A DNA stretch of 64,000 bases from Chamaea fasciata (lineage: Eukaryota > Chordata > Aves > Passeriformes > Sylviidae), in NCBI GenBank assembly GCA_029207755.1, contig JARCOQ010000008.1, positions 23,487,021 through 23,551,020 of the forward strand. Reading direction: 5' to 3'. Position 1 is the first letter of the stretch, and every line of letters begins with the position of its first letter. Below the pieces are notes generated by a model that saw only the letters and a list, made by a program, of their open reading frames with translations, searched no databases and was not told the origin of the DNA. Shown here piece after piece: positions 21,268-35,300 of this stretch. Position numbers and translations under genes: made by a program.

Positions 21268-24200
21268 GAAAGAGGGAAAAAAAGGGACATACCATATAAA
21301 ATTAGAGTTCTGAAAATAGTATTTAAACCAAGTGAGAGAGAGGAACCTAAAACAGAAAATACAGCCCAGTCTGTTCAGGAGTCAGGGGAAGAGAGAGTGG
21401 GAAGGCAGGGGAAAGCCAGAGATAAAACGAGAGAAACCTCGGCAGTAAAAACAGCATCTTGGTAAATAGACTATTAAAAAAATTCTGACTCGCTTTATGG
21501 CTTTCTTGGCTGCCGTTCAGCTGTGCTGCCCTGGCCGGCACGGAGGGAAGGTAGCAGGAGCCGGCGTCTGTGTGGATGCTCAGAGCCCCAGGACGCGGCT
21601 TCCCCCCCCCCGCCCCCACCCCGCCCCGGAGCAGCCGCACAGGGCGTTAAATTTAGCCACATAATGATGGCCCTGAGGAGGCAGCCTTTTGTAGCCACAC
21701 TGTAATTACTGCCTCGCTTATAAATTTTATTTTTCTTATTATATTTCCTCCTTCTCCTCTGCTGGGGAAGGGGTGGAGGGGTCTCCCACACCCCTGTCAA
21801 ACCCACAGCTCTCTGGAGAGAAGGGGGTACCATGGGACACAGGGGAAGGTGGGAATGACTGGTCAAACCCTGTGCTGCTCTCCTGCCCCAGTACAGGGCT
21901 CAGCCTTGCATTTGGGGATGGTGGAGATGTTGAGCTAACCCCAGTGTGGCAGGGTCCCTGCAGCCTAAAGCAGGGGTGTCTTGACCCCCCTGATACTTAG
22001 CCTCACCCTCTCAGGCTGCTTTGGAGATTGACTTGTGCAGGGGATCTCTGGTGGGGCTGTGAGCCTATGTCATAGCCAGACGGCCAGGATCCCCACCAGT
22101 CTGGGGGGGATGAAGGAGAAGCCGTCTGGCCCTGCTTGGCAAGTCAACGGCTCCAGCCCTGCTCGCCGCAGAGGTGGGAAAGGCAAAAAGGGTGATGGGT
22201 GGCCCCGGCCACCTCCTGCCAGGAGCGGGCAGAGGGTACGCCTCCGAGCCGAGCCGGTGCAACTGGGGGACAGCTTCAGGCTGGGCAAGAACGTGCCAGG
22301 AAAGGTCTTGTTCCCCTCTTGTTTTCCCAAAACAAAGGAAACAGCCTTGCATTGCTGGAAGTCGCATGCTCGGGCTGTGCTAGCTTGTTATCATCCGATA
22401 ACCTGGCGACCTGGGAGCTGCCCTGCTCCTCACCCGTCGAGCCTGCACTACGGGATGCGAACAGCTTCCGCATGAGCTGCCCTTTGCAGAGATCCGTTTT
22501 CCGCTCCCCGGGCTGGGGGGGGACGGTGGTGGGGGCTGCCATGATGGCCTTGGCTGGCCCTAGGCTCACCATGTGCCGTATGTCTGGGAGGAGATCTGCC
22601 CCTGCAGGTGATGATGGATGGTGAGGGCAGAGGAAATGCAGAGATGGCAAATGCCTTGGCATAGCCCAGGTGCTGCCATCCCATGTGCAGTGTGGAAGGA
22701 GATTTGGGACTCTGCTGTATTTTTCTTTGTCCCATGCAAATTCCCTGAGAGCTCCACCGACAGGCTTTGCTGTGGAGCAGGATGGGCACTGTGCAGGGCT
22801 GGGGGTGGCAGGGGTCCCTTGGGGCATACAGCGATGCCTTCAGGGAAAGGACCCTTGCAAACTGCCAAGGGAGGCTGTCCATCACCAGGACTGCCTGCTT
22901 TCCCTTCCAGCTTTGCCTCTTCTCCCAGGCTCTTGCCCTGGGGAGGATACAGTGATGCCAAGGTGCCCTAGGGCCTTTGATGGGACTGGTGGTCACAGTG
23001 GTGTTCATCTATCACTGAGGGGACATGTTTGTGGGAGCGTCTCCTTGGCAGGGCTGTGTATGGGGCACGTGCGGAACCACAGCAGTCTCACCCAACTGTT
23101 CCCAGAGGAGCTGGCTCATCCCAAAGCAGCCCCTTTCTCCTGCCCTGTGCTATAACGGCTCTGTTCAGCACAACGATGACCTGAAGCAACCTCCATCCCT
23201 TGCTCAAGTACCCGTTTCAGGGCAGGAAGGACAATACTAAATCAACTCCTTTAAAGACTCCTGACCTACAGCCCCACAGACGTGCCGGTCTCTATCCCTC
23301 CCTCATCTCCTGCGGGCACACTGGGGTCTGGTGCGCTGGCCAGCTGCCCGGGCACGGGGCTGCCTCGGCTGCTGGCCAGAAAGCTCCTGGCCTGGCTGGG
23401 TCTGTGCCCTGACCCTCCACCCCACTGTGGGGTCTGTGGCTTGCGCCAGGCGCCAGGGATTCAGCACCAAGGTGGTCGCAGAAGTCCCTGGGGACAGCAG
23501 CCACCACCTCACTGGTGATGGCTTGGGAGCCCGGAGAGCACCATGGAGCAAGAGACAAAGTGCCTTTTCAGCCTAAGCCCTGGAAAGATGTCTCTGTGTG
23601 TGTGCAGAGGTTAATGCCTTTGGCCCTGGGGAGAGAGAGGAGAGGAGAGGAGAGCATGGGCTGGCTCCATCTCCACGGGGAGCTGGGAGCTATCCCCACA
23701 CGTGTGCCTCTGCATGTGCCTGCGTGTGCCTGTGTGTGCAGGAGGCTTTTGCATTTCCGTCTCGGTATATTTACATACGTCATGTGTGTATCTTACTCAT
23801 CGCTGTGTTTTTCTTTCCTTGTTCTTGGGTCTTTCCCCCACCCTCGCCATGGATCTATAATTCTTATGGCATTTTATTCTTCGCTTTTATGTTTTTGTTC
23901 AAATCTACAGTTTTGGAAGTTGCTGCCTCCTTAGGAAAATAAACTGTATTTTTAGTGCCTGTCTGCAAGGTGGCTGATGTCGTCTGTCCCTGCTCATCAC
24001 TTACTCACTACTTGTTTAAGCTTTTATTTAGCCCTTTGCCTCATGCTGGGGTGTGGGGACAACCAGTGGCATGCTGGGGCTGAGCAGCATGGCAGGAGCA
24101 TGCCAGAGTTGTCAATGAGTGAAAGGCAGCTCCAATCTGGCCTTTATTGAGGTCTGGGTTTGTGTAGCTCTGGAGCAGCCTGCCTTGTAATCAGTCAGCC

Positions 24201-27200
24201 ACCAGAGTTGGCCAGCCTTGTAATAAAGTAACTCTATATTTATTTGTTCTGTTTATACGCTGCTCTGTAATAAGTTGGGAGTCTTCCCATTCCCCCCATT
24301 TTCTTTGGGAAGTTCCTCTGGATCTTTGAGAGGATCTGCCATCCTGTGTGCAGTGGATGCTTGGGGCCCTGCATCCTGTGAGCTGCTCTGGCCACATCTG
24401 GGCTGTGTGCCACCAGCTCCATGTGCCCCATACACCCCAATGTCCAACTGTTCCCAACCTCTCCCCAGCATTCCAGCCCCATTCCCCAGGGCAGAGATCC
24501 CCAGTGGCTCCCCTGGTACCCCTCATCTCCCCATGGCCCCTTCTCCTCCATCCCTGTTGCCCCCAGCGCTGCCTCTGTGAGACCCCCTCCCTCCCTCTCT
24601 ATTTCAACCTTGGGTCTTTTTAGAATAAATTCATTAAAGGGAGCTCAGTTGCCCTTTCCCCAGTGAGGCTGGAACACTGACAGCCTGTTCACCCGTGTGT
24701 CTGTAATTAAACTCAATCTCTGGGTGAATACAACAATGTGACTGCACAGAATAATTCCTGGAGATCCTGACGCCGAGGAGGAGTGTGGCCTGTAAGCAGC
24801 CCATTCACGCCTGGCTTTCTATAAATACTTTACTATGTGGCATTAAGAAAACTTCAAGCCCTTTCTCCCCCCCGTCTTTTTTTTTTTATTTTTTTTATTT
24901 TTTTTTTATTAGTGCTACATAATATAGTAATTGTGTGACTAGAAGGTCCCCCCTGTGCCTGCACGGGTTCACAGGCCTGGGTGTGACCTTGCGCTGCACT
25001 GGCCGAGCACAGGAGCCATGCCCAGGGACTGCTGTGCCCAGGGACCTGCCAGCCTCACTAAGGGGATGCAAGTGGCCTTCAGAATCCTCCATCCCAGATC
25101 TCTGCCAAGATAAAAGGCTTACATCCCTAAAACTCCAGTGGTGTCCCTGCTGGCAGCATGCTTGGCTGATACGTGTTCTGTGGTCCTGGGAGCTGTGGCT
25201 GCTGGCGGGAGATACTGATGGATATTGGGGAAGAGGGAGGAAGGACAGGCATGGGAGAGCATCCCTACATTCCCACGGCCATCAATGTGGCTGCTCCTCA
25301 AGTTCCAGCCTGGTAGCTCTCTAACCTGGAATCCTTGGGAAGCCACAGGGCAACTCCGCATGTCCCATCATGCCCAAGGGCAGGGGTTAAGTGTGTGTCC
25401 CAAGTGTGATCACATCCAGCTGCTTTCCCCTGTGCTTCCCTTAGGGCATGCCTGACCTCTCCTCCGCTGGAGCCTACTGATGGCATGGCTGGAAGGGTGC
25501 TCAGGCACACACGGGTCCCTGGGGAATCCATCCTCTCACTCTGTAACCTTCATCAATGATGCTTTCCAAAGCAGACACAGAACAATTTTCCTCAGCCACG
25601 GCGTGTGCCAGCCCCACACACTGCCCAGGTCCCCAGGCAGCATCCCTTGGCTGGCTCCTGAGACACTGTGGCTACAAGTGCCTGTCGTGGTGCAGAAGCC
25701 ACGGTCACAGAGCAGTCAGCTCCTTGTCTGCCTGGCTGTTGCTCCCTGTGTTTTGAGACCTCGTGGTTGCAAAGAAAGCAGGGCTTCCCTCCCACTCCTC
25801 TGGCCAGCTGATGAGCTGGAGCACAGAGACTGAGGACATGGGCAGAGGGTGGGCATCCCATCCTCATTCTGTCACCTGGCTGGCATGAGGATATGTGTTT
25901 TCGTGGCCAGGGGCAGTATTAAGTCTTTGTGCTGTGTTGATGTTCTTGAAAGCTACAATGGGCATTAATATTCATGAACCCACTCCGCTTCATCCACAAT
26001 CATGTAGCATCCCTCGACAGTGTGGTCCCTGCATGTTTTTCACTTGCATGGCAGTGTAGTGCCCCAGAAAGTGGCAACATGCAGAGCCAGAGCTGAGCAA
26101 GGGCCATGGTGCAGGATGAGTTGTGGAAATTTGGGGACCAGCTCTCCCTGGGTGCTGCCCTATTTTGTGACTGTCTAGTTGAGCTTGATGATAAGCAAAG
26201 CCACAGGTAGCACCCTGGAATAGGGACCTCCAGTGTTCCTGCTCTCTCCCCCTCAACCTGTCATTCTCCGGCTGCTGCAGCGATGTTCCTACCTTGGTAC
26301 CCCTGCCTTGGTGGGGTAGCCTCTAAACTTGTCCCGCAAAAGCTGCCCAGTGCCTCTGGAAGCCCTTGGGCAGGGTCTGAATCTGGTGGTGTAGAGTGCC
26401 AGGAGAATTTCAAGTGCCTCCCATCCCCTCCATCTCTCACCCCCCTCTGTGTGCTTTGTTGCTGAAGTTCCCCGGCATGGCCCCCCACCTGCCCCACTTC
26501 CCAGATTTATTTTGTGGTACAACCCGAACTGCCCCCAAGCTCCAGCACTAGGGGCTTGGAGCCCAAAGGAGAAACAGCCCGGAGGCATTTGCATCGTCAT
26601 CACTGCCACTGCTGCAAACTGGATGCCCTGGTTGTCAGAGCCGCGAAGATGTGGCGGCGGTGGGTGACAGGGACGCGGCAGATGGCGCCCTGGTTCCGGT
26701 CACCGCCTGCCTGATGGGCTGCGGCGGCGGCGGGGCTGCGGATCCCACACTGCACCTCTGCATCTCGGGCACTCTGCATCCCGCGTACTGCATCTCCGCG
26801 TCCCAGGCACTGCATCCTGCATCCACAGCACTGCATCTCTGCAACCCTGGCATTGCATCGCTGCATCGCCCTGGCTGCAGCCTCTGTGACAGGGAGGCTT
26901 CAAGGCAGCAGGGCTGGTACCCACATTGTGCTGTCACCCTGGTCAGTGGTGCAGCAGGAGCCGAGCAGGCTGTCATGCGGCCAAGGAGCGTTCCCTCCAT
27001 CACTACAGCATCAGCCCCATGTGGGTTAGGAGCAGAGGTGTGCCTGCAGCTGTTCTTGCCCTGGTCTCCCTGCTGCAGGGGTCCATCCATGCTTACTTTT
27101 CTCATGTCAAATGAATCAGGGCCAATGAGTGGGGTTAGGCTCCAAATTCAGGGGTTCTTGGCCTGTTTTTTCCTTTAGGAAGGCTAAGAAGTGAAAGGTT

Positions 27201-30200
27201 TTGGTGGGAGCAGCAGAGAACTGGGGTCCCAGCTCCCCAGCCCCTGCTGGGGCAAGGCAAGAAGGACTGAAGTCGACTGGGTACTGCCAAGCACTGTGAG
27301 GAACAAACAGCATCAGTGGCCACAGCACACCTCCTCTCATTATTTATTGCTTACCCCTCAGAAAGGGCCTCTGTTTGCCTATTTGTTTATGATTTTGCTG
27401 CAAGATCTGCAAAATCAGAAATTTTACTAAAAACCTCAGCTCTTGAAGTGATGGTACTGCTCCATCAACCATGCTCAACAAATGTTCCACCAGTGCTGGC
27501 TCTTTCATTCCAGCTGGGATCAGCAGTTACTCTCTCAGGCATCAATACCACTGTGGGCTGTTGTCATCCACAGCAGAGACCTTTGTCCATTTCCCCTCTC
27601 CAGCCTTTCACTTGTCACTTTGATAGCTCATCTTCAAGCTGCCTCCAAGTTCAGGGGTACTACCAGGGTCTCCCCACAGCCAGGCCTCCTGTCTCTGCCC
27701 ATAGTGAGGGTTTAGGCTTCTGGGAAGCTCTGGCAAGGTTTCCTGAGTCCTGCACAGCGGTCTGTCCCATGCAGCTTCACAGAGAGGTCCCGCCATTCTG
27801 GAGGCTTCCCATGGGCTCAGGTCTCAGCAAAGCTGCACAGTGTGAGCCAGGGTGCCCTTCCTCTGGCTCCTTACCATGCCAGCCTGTCTGTGCAGCTGCT
27901 GGTGCTGCTGCCTCCCCTGCCTTTTACTTACATGTTTTTACGGCTCAGAGGGAGCCGTCCTGCCCCAATTCCCCGCATGCTCCTAATTTCATAGTTCTCT
28001 CCATATATCCATATATATCCATATGGCATTTGATACAGGTTTTATGGGCATTTCCATACATTTTACAGACACAGCCATTACAGAGCCAGGTTTCACCCGA
28101 GAAACCTCAGGGGAGCAGAGCACTGAATCGCCTTAGTCTTGGCCCCAGAACAAGGCTCTCTTCTCTCCCTTGCTGGGGCTGCCGCTATCAGTGCTGCAGA
28201 GGGCTGGGGGACGGCTTGGGGCTGGTCGTGCCAGCCTTGAGAACCAGGATGCTGCCTGCAGCCTCATCCATCCTGCTTCTTGCAGCCTCATGCTGCAAAC
28301 CCCAAGGCTGTCACTTCTGCCTTTTGCTCTCTTTCCAGATGGATGTCACTGGCAAGGGACTGCTTTGAATTCAGGACCACAATCTGTACGTCTGGGTTGC
28401 CAGCATCCAGCCTGTTTGCCTGCCTGTTGGGCTGTACCTCTTGCTGGCTGTGGGGTCTGGAAGCCCCGGTGGTACAGAGAGTGATGCCATCCCAGCTGTC
28501 GGGGCAGGGACACTGACGCACAAGGCTCTGAGCTGCAGCTGCTGCAGTGCATGCAGAATATCCAACCTCTGACAGTGGCTTCTGGCTGGTGGAGGGGCAG
28601 AAAACAGATCCAGGTGCATGCAGCTCTCTGCACATATTTTGGCCTGCTACAGTGGCTGCCAGCACTGCAGTAATGCCCAGCACTGCACAGGGGCTGATTG
28701 TGTTCCCAGCACAAGGGAAGAAGCCTCAAATCTTGTTTAAAAAGAAGTTGGGTGACATGTGTCTTCATCTTCACCGTGGCCAAACCTTAGAGCAGCTTGA
28801 AGTGCAAATGAAAGTCATCACCATGGCATTGTCTCTAGATGATGGGTTGTTGAGCACTGTCTGCAGGGGAAGGTGGACTGGGACAAGTGCATGCAAGATT
28901 GCATGCACTTTGCACCCCTTAGCACCCTCACAACCTATTGCTACTTAACAGGGGCAAACATAGCAGCATCTGGCCTCACTTCATGTCTCCAGTTCTCCTG
29001 GCTTCGCGCTGGACTGATGGGATGAGGAATTTTCCACCCTGTATGTGAATTCCCATTTGCAGGGCAAATGCCCACTCCCACCCAGCACTGCCTCAAGGAC
29101 TGCTCCTTGATGCTCAGCCATCCCAAACACGCCTGTGGCATCATCCAATCCAGCCCTGCATGTGAGCAGGGATCAGCTATTAATAGCAGCTCCCCTCTCC
29201 CCTTTTGAGGGCTGGTGGGAGTCCAGGGTACATCCCACTCTCTTTTCTTGAACAGATCCTGAAAGCAGGAACCATTTGTGGCTTCCCCGGGCAGCGTGTC
29301 TTTCCCTGGCCTCCACCATGTTCTATTTTCTGTGCTGTTTACTGTTCTTCTGTGGGCTGTCAGGTTTCCACGCTGGGGAAAGGCTTGTAAATGGGGGGGG
29401 GGGGGGGGGGGGGGGCATCGTGTCCGCACCGAGTGGCTATGGGAAGGCAGGGATGGAGGAGCACAGACATGGCCTTTATCACAGCCTAGGGGATGTGTGG
29501 CTCATAAATCCAACTCAGGCAGATAGGGGATAAATCATCCCAGCTGGGACACTGGTGGTTACCCATGGTTAGAAATTAACTTTGTGTTGGATGGGTCCCA
29601 GGCTGTGGGATGGGAAGGGAAGGCTGCTCTGGGCTGTGTGCCTCTTGCCTGCACAGCCCTGGAGCCAGGCTGCATGCAGGCAAGGAGATGCTCACTGCCC
29701 TGGCCCAGTCAGGCAGAGCTGGTCAGTACAGTTAAAGCCAGAGTGATGAAGCAAACAAGTTGGGCTGGATGCTGTGGATGAACCTGTGTTGTGGGTGATG
29801 ATGCTCTGGCCTTCACTCTGACCTGTCTGGACTTTGGCACTTTGATGTGTGTCTGTAGCCACTGTACTCATCATTGTGGGGCTGCAGCACACTGGGACTG
29901 TGTGCTGTGGGACTGGTCTACATGGGAGGGGACAGGGACACAAGGTGGAAGGGAAGGTGGCAGGGTGTGCTTGCAGGGCAGGAGAAGGTATGTGCTCACA
30001 GCGGGACTGTCACCTTCCTCCCTGGTTGTGGCAGAAATGGAAGCCTCATCTGGTATCACAGGGACATCCAGGCTGGGGCAGTCTCTGGCCTGGCTCTGTG
30101 CCTCTGAGGGTGGGAGGAGGCAGTGAAGCCCACAGACCCTGTTTCACTTTCCCTCTCCAGCTGTAGTATCCTCCTAGCTCCAGTTGCCCTTTCTCCCATC

Positions 30201-32330
30201 CCTAGTGTTCCCTGCTCAGCTCCATGAACATTCCCATACTCTTCTGTGTGTAGGGCCAGGGCTTCCTTGACAGCTTTTACGTATGCAACTACAGCAACCT
30301 CTTCTTCTGCTCAGGTCAAGTGCCCACAGTTGGGACCATGTCACTCTTGGAGTCTCAGTGCACCCACTGAGGAGGAAGAGGGGAAGGGGCAGGAGTGATG
30401 AGGACACCCCTCCTGCAGTGGGTCTCCAGGCATCTGGCTCCGCTCACTCCTGGCCAGTTCTCTAATAACTCCCCAGCTCCCTTTCTAATGAGGCTCTAAT
30501 TGGAAGCCGGTTGTGCTTCCCTTCCCCTCCTCTCAGAGCTCTCCAGTCCCAGTGCTGCAGGGTGATTAAGCTGAGGTTTTGGGTTTTTTTAATATGGCAG
30601 AATTATTTTGGAAGGGCCAGGATCGTTACATGACGGGCTTCTTGAAAAACCCCAGGCTTCGCCTTTCAGACGAGGCCTTTTCAAGTGGTTTTGCGCAGTA
30701 CACGTCTCTGGGCAGCGACCGTCTCGAACAGTTACTGTTAATTATAGATGCCTCTTTCCCGCTCGCCCATTACTCAAAGGATTTTTGTGCGTTTTAACAG
30801 TGTTTTACATCAGCCTGAATAAGACTCTATTCAGTATTTTCAAGAGCTGGAACTTGGGCATCCCCTGCTGTATGTGTCGTGCTCTCCTCCCTGCATCCCT
30901 GGGGCCAGGGACCAGGCAGCCAGCATGGGCACAAACCTTCCTCCCGCTGCCCAGCCAGTGCATGCACTGCTCTGGGTGCAGTTGTGTCCGTTGTGTGCAC
31001 AGTCTCTTGGCACCCTTCTCCTGGCTGTGTATGGCCTTGGGTCTGCATGCTCAGCTCCTTGGGCTGTCTCCTGAATCCACTCTCCATCATCCTTATATGC
31101 TGAGCTCCACTGCCTGCTGGTGCACCCTAGCCAGACCATGTGCTCACATCCATGTCGTCCTCTTTGCCCAAGGATTCAGAGTCACTGACAGCCTCAGGCA
31201 CAATGGTCCTGTCATGATCTCCTTGGGATGTGCAAGGTTGTCTTTTCCTTGCTGAGTTCCAGGCCAGTGTGTTCCCCTTGCATTAACACAGTAGCTGGGG
31301 CTGTTCCCCAAGTCCTCTTTCATTGCCCAACTATTCAACAGCAACTAATTGCACTAGTGTCCTTGACAATGCTCTTGCCTCCCATGCCATTCCATTTGTA
31401 CCCTCTCCCTGCAAAAGCCACCATTTATTCCAACTTGCCTTCTGTGTTTTACTTTAGGTGTAGGCTGTGAGAAGTGCTTGCATCTTCTCCCATGAGAGCT
31501 GGTTTAACCATCCTCCTTGTGAAAACATCTTGTCCTAAGCATTTTCCCATTCGCACTGCAAACCCCAGATGCTCAGCTGGGCATGCTGGTTCCTTCGGAG
31601 GGCTCCGGTAGGTTTGAGAGGGGTGATTTCTCACTGCAGAGCAATGCTGTCCCTTCTCTCCAGCTGCAGGCTACTGTTGTTTCTCCTCCTGAAGCATTTC
31701 CAGATGAAGAACCAAGCCCTGAGCTCTGGATCTCCCATGAGAGATGGGAACTCCCCCCCAGGCTGTGCTGACCACTCCACAGGGGGGCACAGACTTGTGG
31801 ACAGAGCCACCTGCCCAAGTGCTGGGCAGCTGGGCCTGGCAGTGGGTGCTCCTGCTACACAGTGAAGCTTTGGTCAGTGCAGAAGTATAGAAGGGTTGGA
31901 AGATAAGGAACAGCATCAGGTCTGTTCTGCTCACCAGTTTCACAAGGCCAGAGGTGACAAGAGCTTCCCCTGTGTCCTCTGTGAGCTGCTGGCTGCTCCC
32001 CCAAGAAATCACAAGTTGGAGGGGAAAAGTGGATCCTCATGCCCACCATCCATCCTCCTAAAGGCTGGAGTGGGGGCTGGGGATGGTGGGGGAGTAGCTG
32101 GGGGCACAGTGGCATTGTTCGGGGAGAGCCCTGTTTAGGGAAGGGGGGGATGCGCCTTGTTTGGGCACTTCTGCAGCCCTCACCTCCTCCACCTCAGCGT
32201 ACAGGGCACTGTGGTCAGGCCCATTTATAAAGCTGGTAAATATATTGGCAGAGTTTGTGTCCCCTCCAAAGGTCAATATTTGTGCAGAGTTTAATTTTAA
32301 CTTAACAAGCAGTTGTTTGCAGAGGCTGCC

Positions 32331-32367
<37 letters not shown>

Positions 32368-35300
32368 CCCCCACTGATCGATGCCTGTGGGGAGGAGTGT
32401 GAGTGTCTTGGGTGTGTGCACTGACTCACTGGGGTGCACAGGGGGTTGGTGACACTTCCCTCTCCCGGAGATGCTCCGGATGCAGGGGCAGCACTATGTG
32501 GTCCAGAAGATAAGGTCCAGGGTCTGTGGCCGAGTCTATAAATGCAACCCACAAACCTCTCCGGGAGGTGACAGCGGGCAACAAGTGCCCCATGAGGCTC
32601 CAAACAGCAGCCAGTGGGGACAGTGGCTTTCCCAGCCTGTTCTGACCGGTGCCCTGGGCTTGCTACAGGCAGGCCTGCAGCTGCACAGCCCCAAGCCTTG
32701 CCCCTTCTGAGCCCGTGTGGCTTTTGTGGCTCTCATCCATGTTCTGGCAATGTTGGTCTCCCAGCTGAGCTCATTGTTCAGGCTGGTTCCAGGGCTCTTC
32801 CAGTATCACTGCCCATGGGGTTTTATACCCCCTGTCCACTCTCCCACCCCACCAGGTAAGCAAATGCGCATCCCACATGCACCTGCAACACCACACTGAG
32901 GTGGCTCCTCTTTGAGAGGTCTAGAGCTGAAGTGCCCCTGTGCTGGCAGGGAAGAGGGGAGAGGTTCTGGCTTGGTCTGTGCCCAGGCACCCAAGGCTTC
33001 TGTTTGTACTACTCCCAAAGCTCCTCTAGCTGAAACCCCAGGCTGTGCTTTACCCAGGGACAGGTACCCTATTTGGGCTTGGCGACAGGCTGTGCCACTC
33101 ATTCACTCCATAGCATCTCATTCCTTGGAATAGAGGCCGGGATCTGTCAGGTGCCTGCAGTACATCCTGGCATCCTGGGGCAGGATAGGTCAACAAGTTG
33201 GATGCAATACCTCCCCCCAGCCCATCTTGCCCACAGTACAGAATGTGTTGTCTGTGGGAAAATGGGAGAACAACAGTGGGAACAGCTCTGGCTCGCAGGA
33301 GTTTTTCCAGCAGCCTAGAGGCAGGAAGAGGGGGTGCACCTGGGGGAGAGACAGAGAGGACAGAGCCCACCATCCCCACAGTGCGGCTGCTGAGGCTCCG
33401 TGTTTTGCAGCCTGCCTTGTGGGCGCTGAGGTTTGGTTTCCTTCTCTCTACTCTTTTCCTCGCCAGGCCCCAGGGCTGCTGACTGACCTCAAAGGGAAAA
33501 GCAGGCTCCAAGGGACAACAGCAGGGATGGGCAGGGGTAAACACGGGACTGGGGCTGGCCAGGCGGTGGGTGATGGAGTTGAAGTCATGCCGTGACGTCA
33601 GCCCTGTGGCTTTGGGGACAGCCGTGGTTAGGCTGCTCAAGGAGGGGCGGCTGTTTTTCTGCAGCTCCGCCGCTTGCTCCTGGTGCCCGTCTAACTTATA
33701 AACTTTAATGGCCAGTTTAAAAGGTTCCTGCCATGGGCACCTTGTTGCCAGATTTAGGTTTTTAATTTGGAAACTTTCCCTTCTGTGGTCAGAGGAGGAA
33801 GGACTTGGGTCCGCTCAGGGCCAGTCATCAGGACACGCGGGTGCCAAAGAGACAGTCCAAAAGGACCGTGCTGTCGTCACTGGTGTCGGGACAGGGTTGG
33901 CCATGCATGGGGCAGACAGGCTGGAGGAGCCCCCTGGTCCCCTCCTGCTGCCCACATATTGGTGGAATAAATTTAGCTCCTCCTCCACCGCTGGCTGGGG
34001 GAGCACCATCAGCTGCCACCTGCTCCTGATCAGCACAGTCCTAATCCTCAGCCCCAGGGGTCACCACTGCTCTGGGCTGTTTGGGCAGCATTCTCATCCT
34101 GCAGCCCTTGGGAGACACCAGGGCCCACAAAACTCAGCTCACAGGGGTGAGCATTGGGCTACAGCCACGTTTGCTCCCGCAGGTGCCAGCAGAGCTGGAG
34201 TCAGACACAGAGCTGGGGTTAGACAGAGCCGGGGTTAAGTACAGATGGGATTGTGCACAGAGTGATGCCTGGATGTACTGCTTGGCAGGAGGAGAGGATG
34301 CAGGGCCAGCACTATGGGAGACACTGAGGGCATGGCATTCCTGCTCTTTCTCCTCTTCCTCACATCCCACCTTCCCTGAAGCCCTTCAGCAGCCCCTGCG
34401 AGGTGTGGGTTAGCAGAATCACATTTCCCTGCTGCAAACTCAGCTCTCCTCTGCATGCAAAGACTCAAGAAACCCTAGCAATGCCCAGGAGTTGTTGGGT
34501 GCTGGGACACAGAGTGAGACCTAACCCTTTGCATTCAACAAGGAAACCAGCCTGTAAGCTTGATGGGAGCCTCCCCACAGCCTTTCCACCCAGCCCTGGG
34601 GAGACCAGGGACATCTTACCCCCCTCAGCTGCAACCAGCTGGGGTTACTAACAGTGGGGTTCCAAGGAGTGACCATGGCTTGTCCTCTCCTTGTCACCAG
34701 ACTGGTGTGGCAGTGCTTGTCCATATGTTCGTGCTGTACAGACTGGTTGTGCTGATGTGTCCATGCTGTGATGGGCTGGATCACAGCCCACCCTGGAGCA
34801 TCTTAGCTACCAGGAGGGTCCAGAATTTTGCTGGGGGTGTTGGGCGCTGAATGGCAGACAAGATGCCTGACTTGGCAATAGTCTGCACCCCAGGGGTTGA
34901 GCTTCCCCAGGGTGGGCACCCAGAGCACTATAAATAGCACATGAAGCCAGAGGAGCAGAGGAGTGGCCCTGGTTTACCAGCTCTTTCATACCATGGCTTT
35001 CAAGTGGTTCCCCTGCCTCTTCCCCATGAGCCAGTGGCATATCTGCACCCAGCTGGCTGCCTCCAGTGCTGTGCCACGTGCTCTGCAGCCGCTGGAACTG
35101 GTGCCACGTGCCAGCCATGGAGCAGCCCTGCCTTTGCCAGCCCTGTAATTGATTACTGCTCTCCTGCACGGGTGGAGGCTCCAGATGTGTAGCCTGGTAG
35201 GAGGCAGTGGGCTGCGGGCACCAGCTGCAGGAGCCAGCATGGGCAGAGTGAGGAGCAGCCCAGTCCTCGCCTTGGCTCTGATGTCGACTTGAAGAGCTGC

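Noticed and set aside
21234..21285. Poly(A) tail of a processed pseudogene
   Set aside because: The sequence upstream shows no similarity I recognise to any coding gene, and there is no AATAAA at the right distance.
27316..28368. 350-codon open frame on the plus strand in the NHEJ1 intron
   Set aside because: No recognisable domain, no Kozak or promoter support, Ser/Pro/Leu/Cys composition typical of random stop-free GC-rich sequence.
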